DNA of 64,000 nucleotides from the NCBI GenBank assembly GCA_900316055.1, contig ONBK01000011.1:1-64000 (forward strand), written 5' to 3'. Shown in pieces: positions 16,279 through 25,164 of the stretch. A program made the translations under genes and the position numbers. Source of the DNA: an uncultured Bacteroidales bacterium. Its GTDB lineage: Bacteria > Bacteroidota > Bacteroidia > Bacteroidales > P3. A model generated the notes under the pieces. The model ran no database searches and was not told the origin of the DNA. It was given only the letters and a program-made list of their open reading frames with translations. Position 1 is the stretch's first letter, and each line of letters begins with the position of its first letter.

Positions 16279-18876
16279 TTATGCAAGCATTTCTTTTGCG
16301 ACGGCAAGGGCTTTGTCCAGTCCGTCGGGATTCTTGCCACCGGCGGTAGCGAAATGGGGCTGTCCGCCGCCGCCACCTTGGATCTCCTTGCCAAGGGTGC
16401 GCACCATCTGACCTGCATTCATGCCGGCATCCACGCGGTTCTGTCCCAGCACAATAAGCAGGGCGGGTTTACCCGCGGTGACGCTGCCCAGGACGAGAGC
16501 CATATCGGGGTTGTCGTTGCGGAGGGCCATCAGGGCGTCCTTGACAGTATTGACATCGAAATCAACACGCTCTATGAGGGTAGGAGTGACTTTCAATCTG
16601 TCGGCGAAGCCCTTGGCGATGCTGGCGGCGACTTCCGCTTTCCACTTTTCACTTTCCACTTTCAACTTGTTGTTCTCTTCTTGCAGCTTGGCGATGGAGG
16701 TGGCCAGATCCTTGGTGCCCTTGAACATATCGGTGAGGGCAATAATCTGCTCCTGCTGTTCGTCGGCGTAGCGCTCGGCACCGGCGGCGGTGACAGCCTC
16801 AATGCGGCGCATGCCGGCGGCGATGGCGCCCTCGCTGACGATGCGGAAGGAACCAATCATGCCGGTATTGGCCACATGGGTGCCGCCGCAGAACTCGATG
16901 CTGGGACCATATTTCACCACACGCACCTTGTCGCCGTATTTTTCGCCGAAGAGAGCCATAGCGCCGAGCTTCTGGGCTTCGGCGATGGGCATTGCGCGGT
17001 GCTCCTCGAGTGGCAGACATTGGCGTATCATCTCGTTCACGCGGCGTTCCACATCGCGAATCTCTTCGTGGCTCAGTTTGGCGAAGTGGCTGAAGTCGAA
17101 GCGCAAACGCTCGGAGTCGACACTCGAACCTTTCTGTTCCACATGGTCGCCAAGAACCTGACGCAAAGCGTAGTGCATCAGATGGGTGGCGGTATGGTTG
17201 TTACCGATAGCCTGACGGCGGGCGGCATCCACGCTGGCGTGGAAGGTGGCCGTAAGGTTCTCGGGTAACTCGTCCACAATATGTACGATGAGACCATTCT
17301 CTTTCTTGGTATTGACAACCCTTAACTCATAACTCTCAACTCTTAACACACCAGTGTCGCCTGTTTGTCCGCCGCTCTCACCATAGAAGGGGGTCTTGTC
17401 AAAGACCAGCTGGTAAAACTCTTTGTCTTTGGCCTTCATGCGACGGTAACGGGCAATATGCACATCGGCCTCAAGGGTGTCGTAACCCACAAATTCCTCT
17501 TCTATGCCCGGCATCAACTCCTGCCAGTCGTCACTTTCCACCTTGGCGGCTCCGCGACTGCGCTCTTTCTGCTCCTGCAAACCTTTCTCGAAGCCAGCCA
17601 TATCGATGGTCCATCCTTTCTCACCGGCCATCAACTGTGTGAGGTCGATAGGGAAGCCATAGGTATCGAAGAGTTCAAAAGCGAAAGCGCCATCGACCAC
17701 CTTATTGTCGGACTTCTTGGCTACATATTCTTCAAAGCGGCGTATACCTCCAGCGAGGGTTCGCAGGAATGCCTGCTCCTCTTCGAGGATGATGCGCTGG
17801 ATAAGTTCTTGCTGTTTCTGCAACTCGGGGAACTGGTGTCCCATCTGTTTTACGAGGGTGGGGACGAGGGTATTCATGAAAGGCTCGGTGAAGCCAAGGA
17901 AGGTGTAGCCATAGCGGACAGCGCGACGCAAGATGCGACGGATGACATAGCCGGCCTTAACGTTGCTGGGCAGCTGGCCGTCGGCGATGGAAAAACTCAC
18001 AGCGCGCAGGTGGTCGGCACAGACTCGCATGGCGATATCGGCATCCTCGTTTTCGCCATAGACCTTGCCGGCCTTGGAGGCGAGCTCCTGGATGAGAGGC
18101 TGGAAGACATCGGTGTCGTAGTTCGAGCGTTTGCCCTGCATCACCATGCAGAGACGTTCGAAGCCCATACCGGTATCGATATGTTTGGCTTTCAGTGGCT
18201 CAAGGGTACCGTCGGCTTTGCGGTTGAACTGCATGAACACCAGGTTCCATATTTCGATGACTTGGGGATTATCCTTGTTTACAAGTTCTTTGCCAGATAC
18301 TTTTGCTTTCTCCTCTTCGGGACGGATATCCACATGTATCTCTGAGCAGGGGCCGCAGGGACCTTGGTCGCCCATTTCCCAGAAATTATCCTTCTTGGAG
18401 CCCTTCAGAATGCGGTCCTCGCTGATATGCTCTTTCCAGAAGTTATAGGCCTCCATATCCATCTCGAGACCTTCTTTCTCGTCACCGCCGAAAACAGTGA
18501 CATAGAGCCAATCCTTATTAATCTTCATCACCTCGGTGAGAAACTCCCAGCCATAGGCGATGGCCTCTTTTTTGAAATAGTCGCCAAAGCTCCAGTTGCC
18601 CAGCATCTCGAACATCGTGTGGTGGTAGGTGTCGTGTCCCACTTCTTCGAGGTCGTTGTGCTTGCCGCTCACGCGGAGGCACTTCTGGCTGTCGGTGGCG
18701 CGGGGCCATTGACGCTGCTGGTTGCCCAGGAAGATGTCTTTGAACTGGTTCATGCCGGCGTTGGTGAACATTAACGTCGGATCGTTCTTGATAACCATGG
18801 GAGCCGACGGCACCACATGGTGGTTTTTACTCTCAAAATAGTCTAAAAAGGCTTTGCGTATCTCGTTCGATGTCAT
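16279..18876 (-). CDS. alaS: Alanyl-tRNA synthetase
   Basis: An 865-aa class II synthetase that charges tRNA-Ala. Motif 1 (AMVIKNDPTLMFTNAGMNQFKDIFLG) and the FEMLGNWSFGDYFKKEAI region form the catalytic core. The editing domain carries HTATH and CGGTH zinc motifs that clear mischarged serine and glycine, and the C-terminal domain ends with GGGGQPHFATAGG, typical of AlaS. Two stretches look like repeat insertions in frame: 17319-17350 encodes RVESYELRVVN in the editing region, and 16637-16668 encodes KLKVESEKWK in the C-terminal coiled coil. The gene follows a GroES-like gene across an octamer palindrome and precedes an 81-aa gene and tgt. Confidence 0.97.
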   Translation of the reverse strand: MTSNEIRKAFLDYFESKNHHVVPSAPMVIKNDPTLMFTNAGMNQFKDIFLGNQQRQWPRATDSQKCLRVSGKHNDLEEVGHDTYHHTMFEMLGNWSFGDYFKKEAIAYGWEFLTEVMKINKDWLYVTVFGGDEKEGLEMDMEAYNFWKEHISEDRILKGSKKDNFWEMGDQGPCGPCSEIHVDIRPEEEKAKVSGKELVNKDNPQVIEIWNLVFMQFNRKADGTLEPLKAKHIDTGMGFERLCMVMQGKRSNYDTDVFQPLIQELASKAGKVYGENEDADIAMRVCADHLRAVSFSIADGQLPSNVKAGYVIRRILRRAVRYGYTFLGFTEPFMNTLVPTLVKQMGHQFPELQKQQELIQRIILEEEQAFLRTLAGGIRRFEEYVAKKSDNKVVDGAFAFELFDTYGFPIDLTQLMAGEKGWTIDMAGFEKGLQEQKERSRGAAKVESDDWQELMPGIEEEFVGYDTLEADVHIARYRRMKAKDKEFYQLVFDKTPFYGESGGQTGDTGVLRVESYELRVVNTKKENGLIVHIVDELPENLTATFHASVDAARRQAIGNNHTATHLMHYALRQVLGDHVEQKGSSVDSERLRFDFSHFAKLSHEEIRDVERRVNEMIRQCLPLEEHRAMPIAEAQKLGAMALFGEKYGDKVRVVKYGPSIEFCGGTHVANTGMIGSFRIVSEGAIAAGMRRIEAVTAAGAERYADEQQEQIIALTDMFKGTKDLATSIAKLQEENNKLKVESEKWKAEVAASIAKGFADRLKVTPTLIERVDFDVNTVKDALMALRNDNPDMALVLGSVTAGKPALLIVLGQNRVDAGMNAGQMVRTLGKEIQGGGGGQPHFATAGGKNPDGLDKALAVAKEMLA
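16637..16668. repeat. CCACTTT heptamer repeat inside alaS (C-terminal region)
   Basis: Units of TCCACTTT/TCACTTT encode KVESEKWK on the gene strand. The same peptide theme recurs at repeat sites in clpC and arcC. Confidence 0.7.
17319..17350. repeat. TTAACTC heptamer repeat inside alaS (editing region)
   Basis: Four 7-bp units (TTAACTC, ATAACTC, TCAACTC, TTAACAC) lie in frame and encode RVESYELRVVN just before the family motif TKKENGLIVHIV. Confidence 0.75.
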
Positions 18877-18883
18877 TTTTATT

Positions 18884-18976
18884 TATTGTTTGATTGCTTG
18901 ATTGTTTGATTGTTTGAATAATTTGACTGCGTAGCACTCACTCAAGCATTAACGCATTCAAACATTCAAGCAATCA
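18884..18976. repeat. Octamer palindrome between the GroES-like gene and alaS
   Basis: The left arm has 8-bp units of the TTGATTGC type, the right arm the inverse CATTCAAG/CAATCAGA units, with about 35 bases between. The TGA stop codon of the GroES-like gene lies in the right arm (18974-18976). The element fills nearly the whole gap. Confidence 0.85.
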
Positions 18977-19333
18977 GAATTCTTCTCTCTCCACCATCAA
19001 TATGGCGTTCTGTGGTACGATGAAGTATTTCTTGCTGTCGTATTTAATTTCTATTGCATTCTTGGCCATATAAATAGCCATATCGCCGGGCTTTACCTGT
19101 AGTGGTAGGTAACGCGGTTCTTTATCGGCGGGATTCCAATCCTCGCCCTCCCCCGAAGAGGGTAGGGGGTAGCCCGGTCCGCATTTGATGATATAACCCG
19201 TCTGCACCTCCTCTTTCTCCTGATAGCCAGCAGGCAGCAGCAACCCGCCTTTGGTCTTCTTAGTAACCATCGAAGGCTCTATCAGTACACGGTCGCCGAC
19301 GACTATCAGATTGTCTATCTTATTCTTTACCAT
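18974..19333 (-). CDS. GroES-like (Cpn10 family) protein
   Basis: The 119-aa protein has the chaperonin-10 fold signature: VVGDRVLIEPSMVTKKTKGGLLLPAGYQEKEEVQTGYIIKCGPGY, with the GGLLLPAG mobile-loop region, and later VKPGDMAIYMAKNAIEIKYDSKKYFIVPQNAILMVE. It is not the canonical GroES beside groEL; it resembles the extra co-chaperonin-like proteins of Bacteroidota, so its partner is uncertain. The ATG at 19333 was chosen because a TAnnTTTG promoter sits just upstream and the family begins there; a longer frame to 19552 has no support. A GC-rich palindrome (19144-19171) encodes PLPSSGEGEDW in the middle, which looks like an insertion. Confidence 0.8.
   Translation of the reverse strand: MVKNKIDNLIVVGDRVLIEPSMVTKKTKGGLLLPAGYQEKEEVQTGYIIKCGPGYPLPSSGEGEDWNPADKEPRYLPLQVKPGDMAIYMAKNAIEIKYDSKKYFIVPQNAILMVEREEF
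19144..19171. repeat. GC-rich palindrome inside the GroES-like gene
   Basis: CCCTCCCCC followed by GAAGA and GGGTAGGGGG forms an imperfect hairpin in frame. A longer GC-rich relative interrupts the DUF6266 gene at 52138. Confidence 0.6.
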
Positions 19334-19358
19334 ATTTCTATTTGATAGAAGTAATTTG

Positions 19359-19366
19359 CAAAAATA
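19359..19366 (-). promoter_or_regulatory. Promoter of the GroES-like gene
   Basis: Minus-strand TATTTTTG fits TAnnTTTG, about 25 bases before the ATG at 19333. It probably serves the whole group through alaS to tgt. Confidence 0.65.
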
Positions 19367-19458
19367 GGAAAAAAAATCCACACGGCAAAAAAATTCTGCA
19401 TTGGATTTTTTTCTTCCTTTCATAAAATAAAATAAGGCAAAGATCGTTTCTATATCAT

Positions 19459-20433
19459 ATGAATATAAAAAGGGGCATATTGTTGTTGTTGCTGGCTTCG
19501 GGATTGATGGTTTCGGCACAGGACAAGGCGAAGATGCAGAGTTACCAGGCACGTCTCTCCGCCCTGATTACCAAAGTGGCAGAGGCTCCGACGGACAACG
19601 AACGCTATCTCGCCTCCGAAGAGGCGGTGCAACTGCTGGCGGAAGCCCTCGAGGAGGAAGACTCCGAAGAGTGGCGCTGGCAACTGCCGTCGTATGTGTC
19701 GGTACTTACTTCGCCTGACAAACTCTTCCGCATTTTCACCTGGGCGGTGGTGCGCGACAACGGCGAGTTTGAATGCTTCGGGGCCGTACAATTCTATAAC
19801 GAGAAAGAGGAATACTACGAACATCTGCTGCTCCATGACAAATCGGAGGAAATCATGAACCGCGAGGAGAGTGTGCTATATGCCGACCAATGGTTAGGTG
19901 CCGTCTATCAGGATATCATCCAAACCACTTCGGGAAGCCATACCTACTACACACTTCTTGGATGGAATGGCGTGGATAACCTTACAGAGCGTAAAATCAT
20001 CGAACCCGTCTATATTCGCAATGGGGTACCGCAGTTTGGTGCACCGCTGTTTCGTCGCATGCGCAACCAACGTCGCGTTGTGCTCGAATATTCCAACAAT
20101 GCTGTGGTGAACCTCTCATATGAGACACAATATGTGCAGGAAGTGGAGCGCAAACGTGAGAAGGTGAAGGGCACCAACCGCTATCAGACCGTCGAAAAGG
20201 TGAAGGAGCATAAGGAACAGATGATTATTTTCGACGAGGTAGAACCGCAGGTGCCAGGGATGGAGGGTCTCTTCCAATATTATGTGCCGTCGGGCACAGA
20301 ACAGGCCTACGCTTTCGTCGACGGCAAATGGGAACTGCGCAATGGCGCTCAAGGACGCCTCTCGGACAAAAAGCTGAATAAAGAATTCGCCCCGCTCCCC
20401 AAACATACTCCAAGTTATAACTTCGATAGATAA
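19459..20433 (+). CDS. Secreted protein of unknown function
   Basis: A 324-aa exported protein (signal peptide MNIKRGILLLLLASGLMVSA, cleavage before QDKAK). I do not recognise a named domain; similar proteins of this length, with WQLPSYVSVLTSPDKLFRIFTWAVVRDNGEFECFGAVQFYN, occur in other Bacteroidales as far as I recall. The middle contains a charged, Lys/Glu-rich stretch (QEVERKREKVKG) and no cysteines or membrane spans after the signal, so it is probably periplasmic. It is 17 bases upstream of dxs on the same strand and may share its transcript. No clear TAnnTTTG element was found before it, so its promoter is unassigned. Confidence 0.78.
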   Translation: MNIKRGILLLLLASGLMVSAQDKAKMQSYQARLSALITKVAEAPTDNERYLASEEAVQLLAEALEEEDSEEWRWQLPSYVSVLTSPDKLFRIFTWAVVRDNGEFECFGAVQFYNEKEEYYEHLLLHDKSEEIMNREESVLYADQWLGAVYQDIIQTTSGSHTYYTLLGWNGVDNLTERKIIEPVYIRNGVPQFGAPLFRRMRNQRRVVLEYSNNAVVNLSYETQYVQEVERKREKVKGTNRYQTVEKVKEHKEQMIIFDEVEPQVPGMEGLFQYYVPSGTEQAYAFVDGKWELRNGAQGRLSDKKLNKEFAPLPKHTPSYNFDR

Positions 20434-20450
20434 TAAAGATAAGAGTTTGA

Positions 20451-22337
20451 ATGAATTTGTGTGATATAAATACTCCCGACGACCTCAAACAACTGAAATC
20501 TGATGAGCTGCAGGCTATCGCCGACGAACTACGCAGCTATATCGTCAACACGCTTTCTACTCATCCAGGCCACTTGGCCTCGAGTCTCGGCACTGTGGAG
20601 CTCACCGTTGCCCTGCATTATGTCTTCAACACCCCCGATGATAAACTGATTTGGGATGTGGGGCACCAGTCCTATCCACATAAGATACTCACCGGCAGGC
20701 GTGAATCTTTCCAATCCATCCGCACCTACGGCGGCATCAGTGGTTTCCCCAAGATGAGCGAGAGCCCCTACGATGCCTTCGGTACTGGCCATAGTTCCAC
20801 CTCCATCTCGGCGGCCCTTGGAATGGCTGTGGCTTCCCGCATGCAGGGGAACCTCACTCGCAAGCATATCGCTGTCATCGGCGACGGCTCGATGACGGGT
20901 GGCGAGGCTTTCGAAGCCCTCAATAACGTGGGTCTCTCAAAAGCCAATATCCTTGTTATCCTCAACGACAACGGCATTTCCATCGACAAGGCTGTCGGAG
21001 GATTGGACAATTACCTGACGCGCATTACATCGTCGCCACGCTATAACCGACTTAAAGAGCAGGTATGGCAGCGCCTCGACACCGGCGAAGGACTGCGTAA
21101 ACGTTCCATAGGGTTGTTCCAACGTATGACTAAGATGGCGAAGACCATCGCTTTGGGCAGCAACAACCTCTTTGAATCGCTTGGAATACGCTATTTCGGT
21201 CCCGTAGATGGACACGATATCGTCAAACTCACCGAGATACTCACACGCCTCAAAGAAATCAACGGTCCCGTACTGTTGCATGTGGTGACCCGCAAAGGTA
21301 AAGGTCTCAAACAGGCTGAGCAGAACCCCATCGTCTACCATGCCCCGGGAAGATACGACGCGGAGACGGGACAACAAATTGTTAGCAACACCGGTGGCCA
21401 ACCCCTCAAATACCAAGAGGTGTTCGGTCGTACTATCATCGAATTGGCAGAAAAGAATCCCTCCATCGTGGGTATTACGCCGGCGATGGTTACAGGATGT
21501 TCGCTGAATATGATGATGGAGAAGATGCCTGACCGGGTCTTCGACGTGGGTATCTCCGAGCAGCATGCCGTCACCTTTGCCGCCGGCTTGGCGGCACAAG
21601 GGATGACGCCGTTCTGTAACATCTATTCCTCCTTTGCCCAACGAGCCTACGACCAGATCATCCACGACGTGGCGCTACAGAAGTTGCCTGTGGTGTTCTG
21701 TCTCGATAGGGCAGGTCTGGTGGGCGACGATGGTCCCACACATCACGGCGTCTTCGACCTCGCGGCCCTGCGTCCCATCCCCGAACTCACCGTCTGCGCA
21801 CCCATGGACGACCACGAACTTCGCAATATGATGTACACTGCACAACTACCCAATCACGGCCCTGTGGTCATTCGTTATCCCCGTGGGTTAAGCGTTTACA
21901 GCGACTGGAAGTCGCCAATGGAGGAAATCAAGATAGGGGAGGGCCGCTGTATTCGAGAGGGGAGTGACGTGGCTTTTATATGCCTCGGCCATCCTGGCAA
22001 CGACGCTCTGAAAGCTGCGGAAGAACTTGAGAAACAAGGTATCTCCGCCGCCGTCTACGATATGCGTTTCCTCAAGCCACTTGACACACGATTGCTTGAC
22101 GAGATTGCCTCACGAGGATTCCGTAAAATCGTCACCATAGAGGACGGTGCGAAATTAGGCGGTTTTGGCGAAGCTGTTGAATGTTATTTCACGGAACATC
22201 ATCCCGAGCAGGTGTCAAATATTACCGTACTAGCGATCCCTGACCATTTCGTCACGCACGGCAGCGTATCGCAGCTGAAAGCCGATTGTCACATCGACAA
22301 AGAATCTCTAATTAAAGCAGCCTCTAAAAATCTATAA
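20451..22337 (+). CDS. dxs: 1-Deoxy-D-xylulose-5-phosphate synthase
   Basis: A 628-aa Dxs, the thiamine-diphosphate enzyme that condenses pyruvate with glyceraldehyde 3-phosphate and starts the MEP route to isoprenoids. The thiamine-binding motif GDGSMTGGEAFEALNN (with NDNGISID following) is near residues 144-180; the transketolase-like Pyr domain has RVFDVGISEQHAVTFAAGLA with the catalytic Glu, and DRAGLVGDDGPTHHGVFD. The closing transketolase-C domain is complete. Length is normal. It follows the secreted protein gene by 17 bases. A weak hairpin (GGCGCA/TGCGCC) near 22445-22463 lies in the convergent gap with the thioesterase gene. Confidence 0.97.
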   Translation: MNLCDINTPDDLKQLKSDELQAIADELRSYIVNTLSTHPGHLASSLGTVELTVALHYVFNTPDDKLIWDVGHQSYPHKILTGRRESFQSIRTYGGISGFPKMSESPYDAFGTGHSSTSISAALGMAVASRMQGNLTRKHIAVIGDGSMTGGEAFEALNNVGLSKANILVILNDNGISIDKAVGGLDNYLTRITSSPRYNRLKEQVWQRLDTGEGLRKRSIGLFQRMTKMAKTIALGSNNLFESLGIRYFGPVDGHDIVKLTEILTRLKEINGPVLLHVVTRKGKGLKQAEQNPIVYHAPGRYDAETGQQIVSNTGGQPLKYQEVFGRTIIELAEKNPSIVGITPAMVTGCSLNMMMEKMPDRVFDVGISEQHAVTFAAGLAAQGMTPFCNIYSSFAQRAYDQIIHDVALQKLPVVFCLDRAGLVGDDGPTHHGVFDLAALRPIPELTVCAPMDDHELRNMMYTAQLPNHGPVVIRYPRGLSVYSDWKSPMEEIKIGEGRCIREGSDVAFICLGHPGNDALKAAEELEKQGISAAVYDMRFLKPLDTRLLDEIASRGFRKIVTIEDGAKLGGFGEAVECYFTEHHPEQVSNITVLAIPDHFVTHGSVSQLKADCHIDKESLIKAASKNL

Positions 22338-22439
22338 TTTCGATGGTGTCTAAAGAAGCCATAGGGTATATTTCAAAATATTCTACTTAACATAACCCAG
22401 ATATTAATCATTTTTAACAATTCGGGAAATAGCACAAAA

Positions 22440-22476
22440 GATGGCGCAAACCCCTGCCTGCGCCAACATATCTTTG
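22440..22476. terminator. Possible weak terminator in the dxs/thioesterase gap
   Basis: GGCGCA pairs with TGCGCC, with a possible extension AAAGAT/ATCTTT. There is no T run on either strand, so the call is weak. Confidence 0.35.
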
Positions 22477-22494
22477 AACCTTATAATTTAAACG

Positions 22495-23223
22495 TTAAAC
22501 TTTACAAACCTTGGCCATCACGCTAACTCCATTAGAATTCAAAATTTGGAACCAGGTTGTATCATTGTCCTGTTTACGCAAAACTGAGAGCGTGTCGTTG
22601 GGTTGTGTTTCGTGCTGATAATTGATCTCGAGGCTGAACGGCTTGTCCAGGTCGAAATCTGTCTGCATCAGGCTGTCGAACACCAGCCGGACATATTCGG
22701 CGTTGTTGACATGCTGAGCGTGGTCGATCATCGAAAACTGCGCCGTCTGCTCGAAACGTCCGTCGGGCTCGTTCATATCCGGCAGCCTGAGGCGCTCAAG
22801 GACACTGTGGTCGGTGGCTTCGTCGGTGCAGCATTCGTAGTGCGACATGATTTCCTTCAGACGGATGGGCTTGCGGGAGGTGAAATCTATCATCGGCCAG
22901 TAGGTCGTGCCTGTCAGCAGTGTCTCGCCTGCCTCGTTCGTCATCTTGTAGTCGCGGAACGCGAACAGTCCGTCGGTGCCGCGCGACCATGTACTTAACA
23001 TAACCTTCTCGAAGGCCTTGGGCCTCTTATATATATTATAGTACGCGCGCGAAAGTATCCAGATACTGTTTCGTTGCATAAGTTCCTCGTATCCAACGCC
23101 CATAACTATGCTGTGGGCCTCCGAAATCTCCTGACACATCCTCACTGCCGCCCACGGCTGCAGCCGGTCCTTCCGGTCGCACAGATATGCCGCTATCTCC
23201 TGCTCCGATTTATAAACCTTCAT
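22495..23223 (-). CDS. Acyl-ACP thioesterase
   Basis: A 242-aa double-hotdog protein of the FatA/FatB-like acyl-ACP thioesterase family, which releases fatty acids from acyl carrier protein. It has the N-terminal hotdog with WILSRAYYNIYKRPKAFEKVMLSTWSRGTDGLFAFRDYKM and the C-terminal hotdog with SMIDHAQHVNNAEYVRLVFD. In the plant enzymes the matching region reads D-x-N-x-H-V-N-N; here the second catalytic residue position is Ala (D-H-A-Q-H-V-N-N), which may alter activity. The start is ATG at 23223. It is 35 bases downstream of argS, with CGTTAAA heptamers in the gap, and is probably co-transcribed with it. The TAA stop lies at the edge of a TTTAAAC-type repeat. Confidence 0.85.
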   Translation of the reverse strand: MKVYKSEQEIAAYLCDRKDRLQPWAAVRMCQEISEAHSIVMGVGYEELMQRNSIWILSRAYYNIYKRPKAFEKVMLSTWSRGTDGLFAFRDYKMTNEAGETLLTGTTYWPMIDFTSRKPIRLKEIMSHYECCTDEATDHSVLERLRLPDMNEPDGRFEQTAQFSMIDHAQHVNNAEYVRLVFDSLMQTDFDLDKPFSLEINYQHETQPNDTLSVLRKQDNDTTWFQILNSNGVSVMAKVCKV

Positions 23224-23262
23224 AATTTCTTTAACCGTTAAACGTTAACCGATAATCGTTAC
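23224..23262. repeat. CGTTAAA heptamers between argS and the thioesterase
   Basis: Units CGTTAAA, CGTTAAC, CGATAAT, CGTTA fill the 35-base gap and touch the argS stop region. A relative stands between gyrA and the TPR gene at 46206. Confidence 0.65.
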
Positions 23263-25046
23263 ATGCGTTCCGGCACTTCGATGCCGAGGATATTCATCGT
23301 GTTCTTCAGCGCGTTGGCCACCATGGCGCAGAGCTGCACGCGGAAATGCTTCAACTCTGCATTCTCCTCCTTTAGAATCGGGGTGTCCTGATAGAAACTG
23401 TTGAAGGCTTTGGCCAGGTCGTAGGCGTAGTTGGCCACCTGTGCGGGGCTGTAGGCGGCGGCGGCAGCGGCGATGGTCTCAGGCATCGCATGCAAAACTT
23501 TCACCACTCCCCTCTCCTTCTCTCCAATTTCAAATTTTGAATTTTGAATTTCGGAAGTCGATGCTTCGCCGGCTTTCCTAACGATGCTGCGGATACGCGC
23601 ATGTGTGTATTGGATGAAGGGGCCGGTGTTGCCATTGAAGTCGATGCTCTCGGCGGGGTTGAACAGCATGTTCTTCGTGGGGTCGACTTTAAGGATGAAG
23701 TATTTCAGTGCGCCGAGTGCCAGGATATGGTACAGGTGTTTCTGCTCTTCGGGACTCAACTCATCGTTCTTGCCATGCTCACGGCTCATCTCCTCGGCGG
23801 TCTTCTCCATCTCGTCGATGAGGTCGTCGGCATCTACCACTGTACCCTCGCGGCTCTTCATCTTGCCGTTGGGGAGCTCCACCATGCCGTAACTCAGGTG
23901 ATACACCTTGTCGGCCCACTCGAAGCCCAGCTTGCCGAGGATGAGTTTCAGCACCTTGAAGTGGTAGTCCTGCTCGTTGCCCACCACATAGATGAGCCTT
24001 TCGGCGCCGAAATCCTTGTGGCGCAGCAGTGCGGTGCCGAGATCCTGCGTCATGTAGACGCTGGTACCGTCCTTGCGGAGCAGCAGCTTCTGGTCGAGGC
24101 CGTCGCCCGTGAGATCGCACCACACCGATCCGTCCTCCTTGCGGAACAACACGCCCATATCCAGACCTTTCTGCACCAACTCCTTGCCGAGCAGATAGGT
24201 GTTCGATTCATAGTATATCTTGTCGAATCCCACTCCCAGGCGGCGGTAGGTCTCATCGAAGCCGGCATACACCCAGCCATTCATCTTCTCCCACAGGTCG
24301 CGCACCTCTTTGTCGCCCTCTTCCCAACGCTTCAGCATGCTCTGGGCCTCGAGCATCAGTGGAGCCTCTTTCTTGGCCTGCTCCTCCTCTACCCCACTCT
24401 CCATCAACTGTTTGATTTCCTCTTTGTAGTGCTTGTCGAACTCCACATAGTATTTGCCCACTAAGTGGTCGCCCTTCATGCCGCTGGTCTCGGGAGTCTC
24501 TCCATTACCGTAGCGCAACCACGCCAGCATACTCTTGCAGATGTGGATACCGCGGTCGTTCACTAGGTTCACCTTCTTCACGTTGGCACCGTTAGCCGCC
24601 AGCAACTGACTCACTGACCAGCCCAGCAGGTTGTTCCTGATATGACCTAAGTGCAACGGTTTGTTGGTGTTCGGCGACGAATATTCCACTACCACGGGAG
24701 CCTCTTTCTCGTCGGAGGCCTTCAAGCCGTAGCACTCATCGTTGGCTTTTTCGGTCACGAAAGAAGTCCAATAACTGTCGGCAATCTCAAAGTTAAGGAA
24801 ACCCTTGATGACGTTGATTCCTGCCACCTCGGGCAGTGTATTCTTTACCGCCTCGCCTATCTCGCTGGCCACCGCCTCGGGACTTTTACGGGCCTGCTTC
24901 ACGTATGGGAACACCACGAGGGTGTAGTCACCCTTAAACTCCTTGCGGGTATCCTGCAGAACGATAGATTTGGCATCGGCCTCAATGCCGTAGAGTTTTT
25001 TCAAAACATCGGCAACTGCCTGAGAAAGAGAAACTGTAATATCCAT
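23259..25046 (-). CDS. argS: Arginyl-tRNA synthetase
   Basis: A 595-aa class I synthetase charging tRNA-Arg. The HIGH motif appears as HLGHIRNN after EYSSPNTNKPLHLG; the KMSKS-like loop is KMKSREGT; the N-terminal additive domain and the C-terminal anticodon-binding domain (ending NILGIEVPERM) are present. The start ATG at 25046 matches the family. At 23524-23553 a repeat encodes SEIQNSKFEIG between the catalytic and anticodon-binding domains, where relatives have a short link, so it is probably an inserted element that stayed in frame. The gene has tandem promoter-like boxes upstream and shares an intergenic region with a divergent lipoprotein gene. Confidence 0.96.
   Translation of the reverse strand: MDITVSLSQAVADVLKKLYGIEADAKSIVLQDTRKEFKGDYTLVVFPYVKQARKSPEAVASEIGEAVKNTLPEVAGINVIKGFLNFEIADSYWTSFVTEKANDECYGLKASDEKEAPVVVEYSSPNTNKPLHLGHIRNNLLGWSVSQLLAANGANVKKVNLVNDRGIHICKSMLAWLRYGNGETPETSGMKGDHLVGKYYVEFDKHYKEEIKQLMESGVEEEQAKKEAPLMLEAQSMLKRWEEGDKEVRDLWEKMNGWVYAGFDETYRRLGVGFDKIYYESNTYLLGKELVQKGLDMGVLFRKEDGSVWCDLTGDGLDQKLLLRKDGTSVYMTQDLGTALLRHKDFGAERLIYVVGNEQDYHFKVLKLILGKLGFEWADKVYHLSYGMVELPNGKMKSREGTVVDADDLIDEMEKTAEEMSREHGKNDELSPEEQKHLYHILALGALKYFILKVDPTKNMLFNPAESIDFNGNTGPFIQYTHARIRSIVRKAGEASTSEIQNSKFEIGEKERGVVKVLHAMPETIAAAAAAYSPAQVANYAYDLAKAFNSFYQDTPILKEENAELKHFRVQLCAMVANALKNTMNILGIEVPERM
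23524..23553. repeat. AATTTTG repeat inside argS
   Basis: CAAATTTTGAATTTTGAATTT-like units of 7-8 bp encode SEIQNSKFEI in frame at the domain boundary. Confidence 0.7.
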
Positions 25047-25077
25047 GTTATTTTATATGTATTCAATAAATAAAATG

Positions 25078-25093
25078 CAAAATTACAAAAATA
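25078..25093 (-). promoter_or_regulatory. Tandem promoter boxes for argS
   Basis: On the minus strand TATTTTTG (25086-25093) and TAATTTTG (25078-25085) both fit TAnnTTTG and lie back to back, 32-47 bases before the argS ATG. Confidence 0.6.
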
Positions 25094-25136
25094 GAACGAC
25101 CTGACAAAATTATTTTGCCATTTTGAAAAAAACACA

Positions 25137-25144
25137 TATCTTTG
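25137..25144 (+). promoter_or_regulatory. Promoter for the 25165 lipoprotein
   Basis: TATCTTTG fits TAnnTTTG, with a TTTTG about 20 bases upstream. The leader would be about 15 bases. Confidence 0.7.
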
Positions 25145-25164
25145 CAATTTGAAATAAAAAAATC

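Noticed and set aside
19334..19552. N-terminal extension of the GroES-like frame
   Set aside because: It crosses a good promoter box and overlaps the start of the divergent gene; the family starts at MVKNK.
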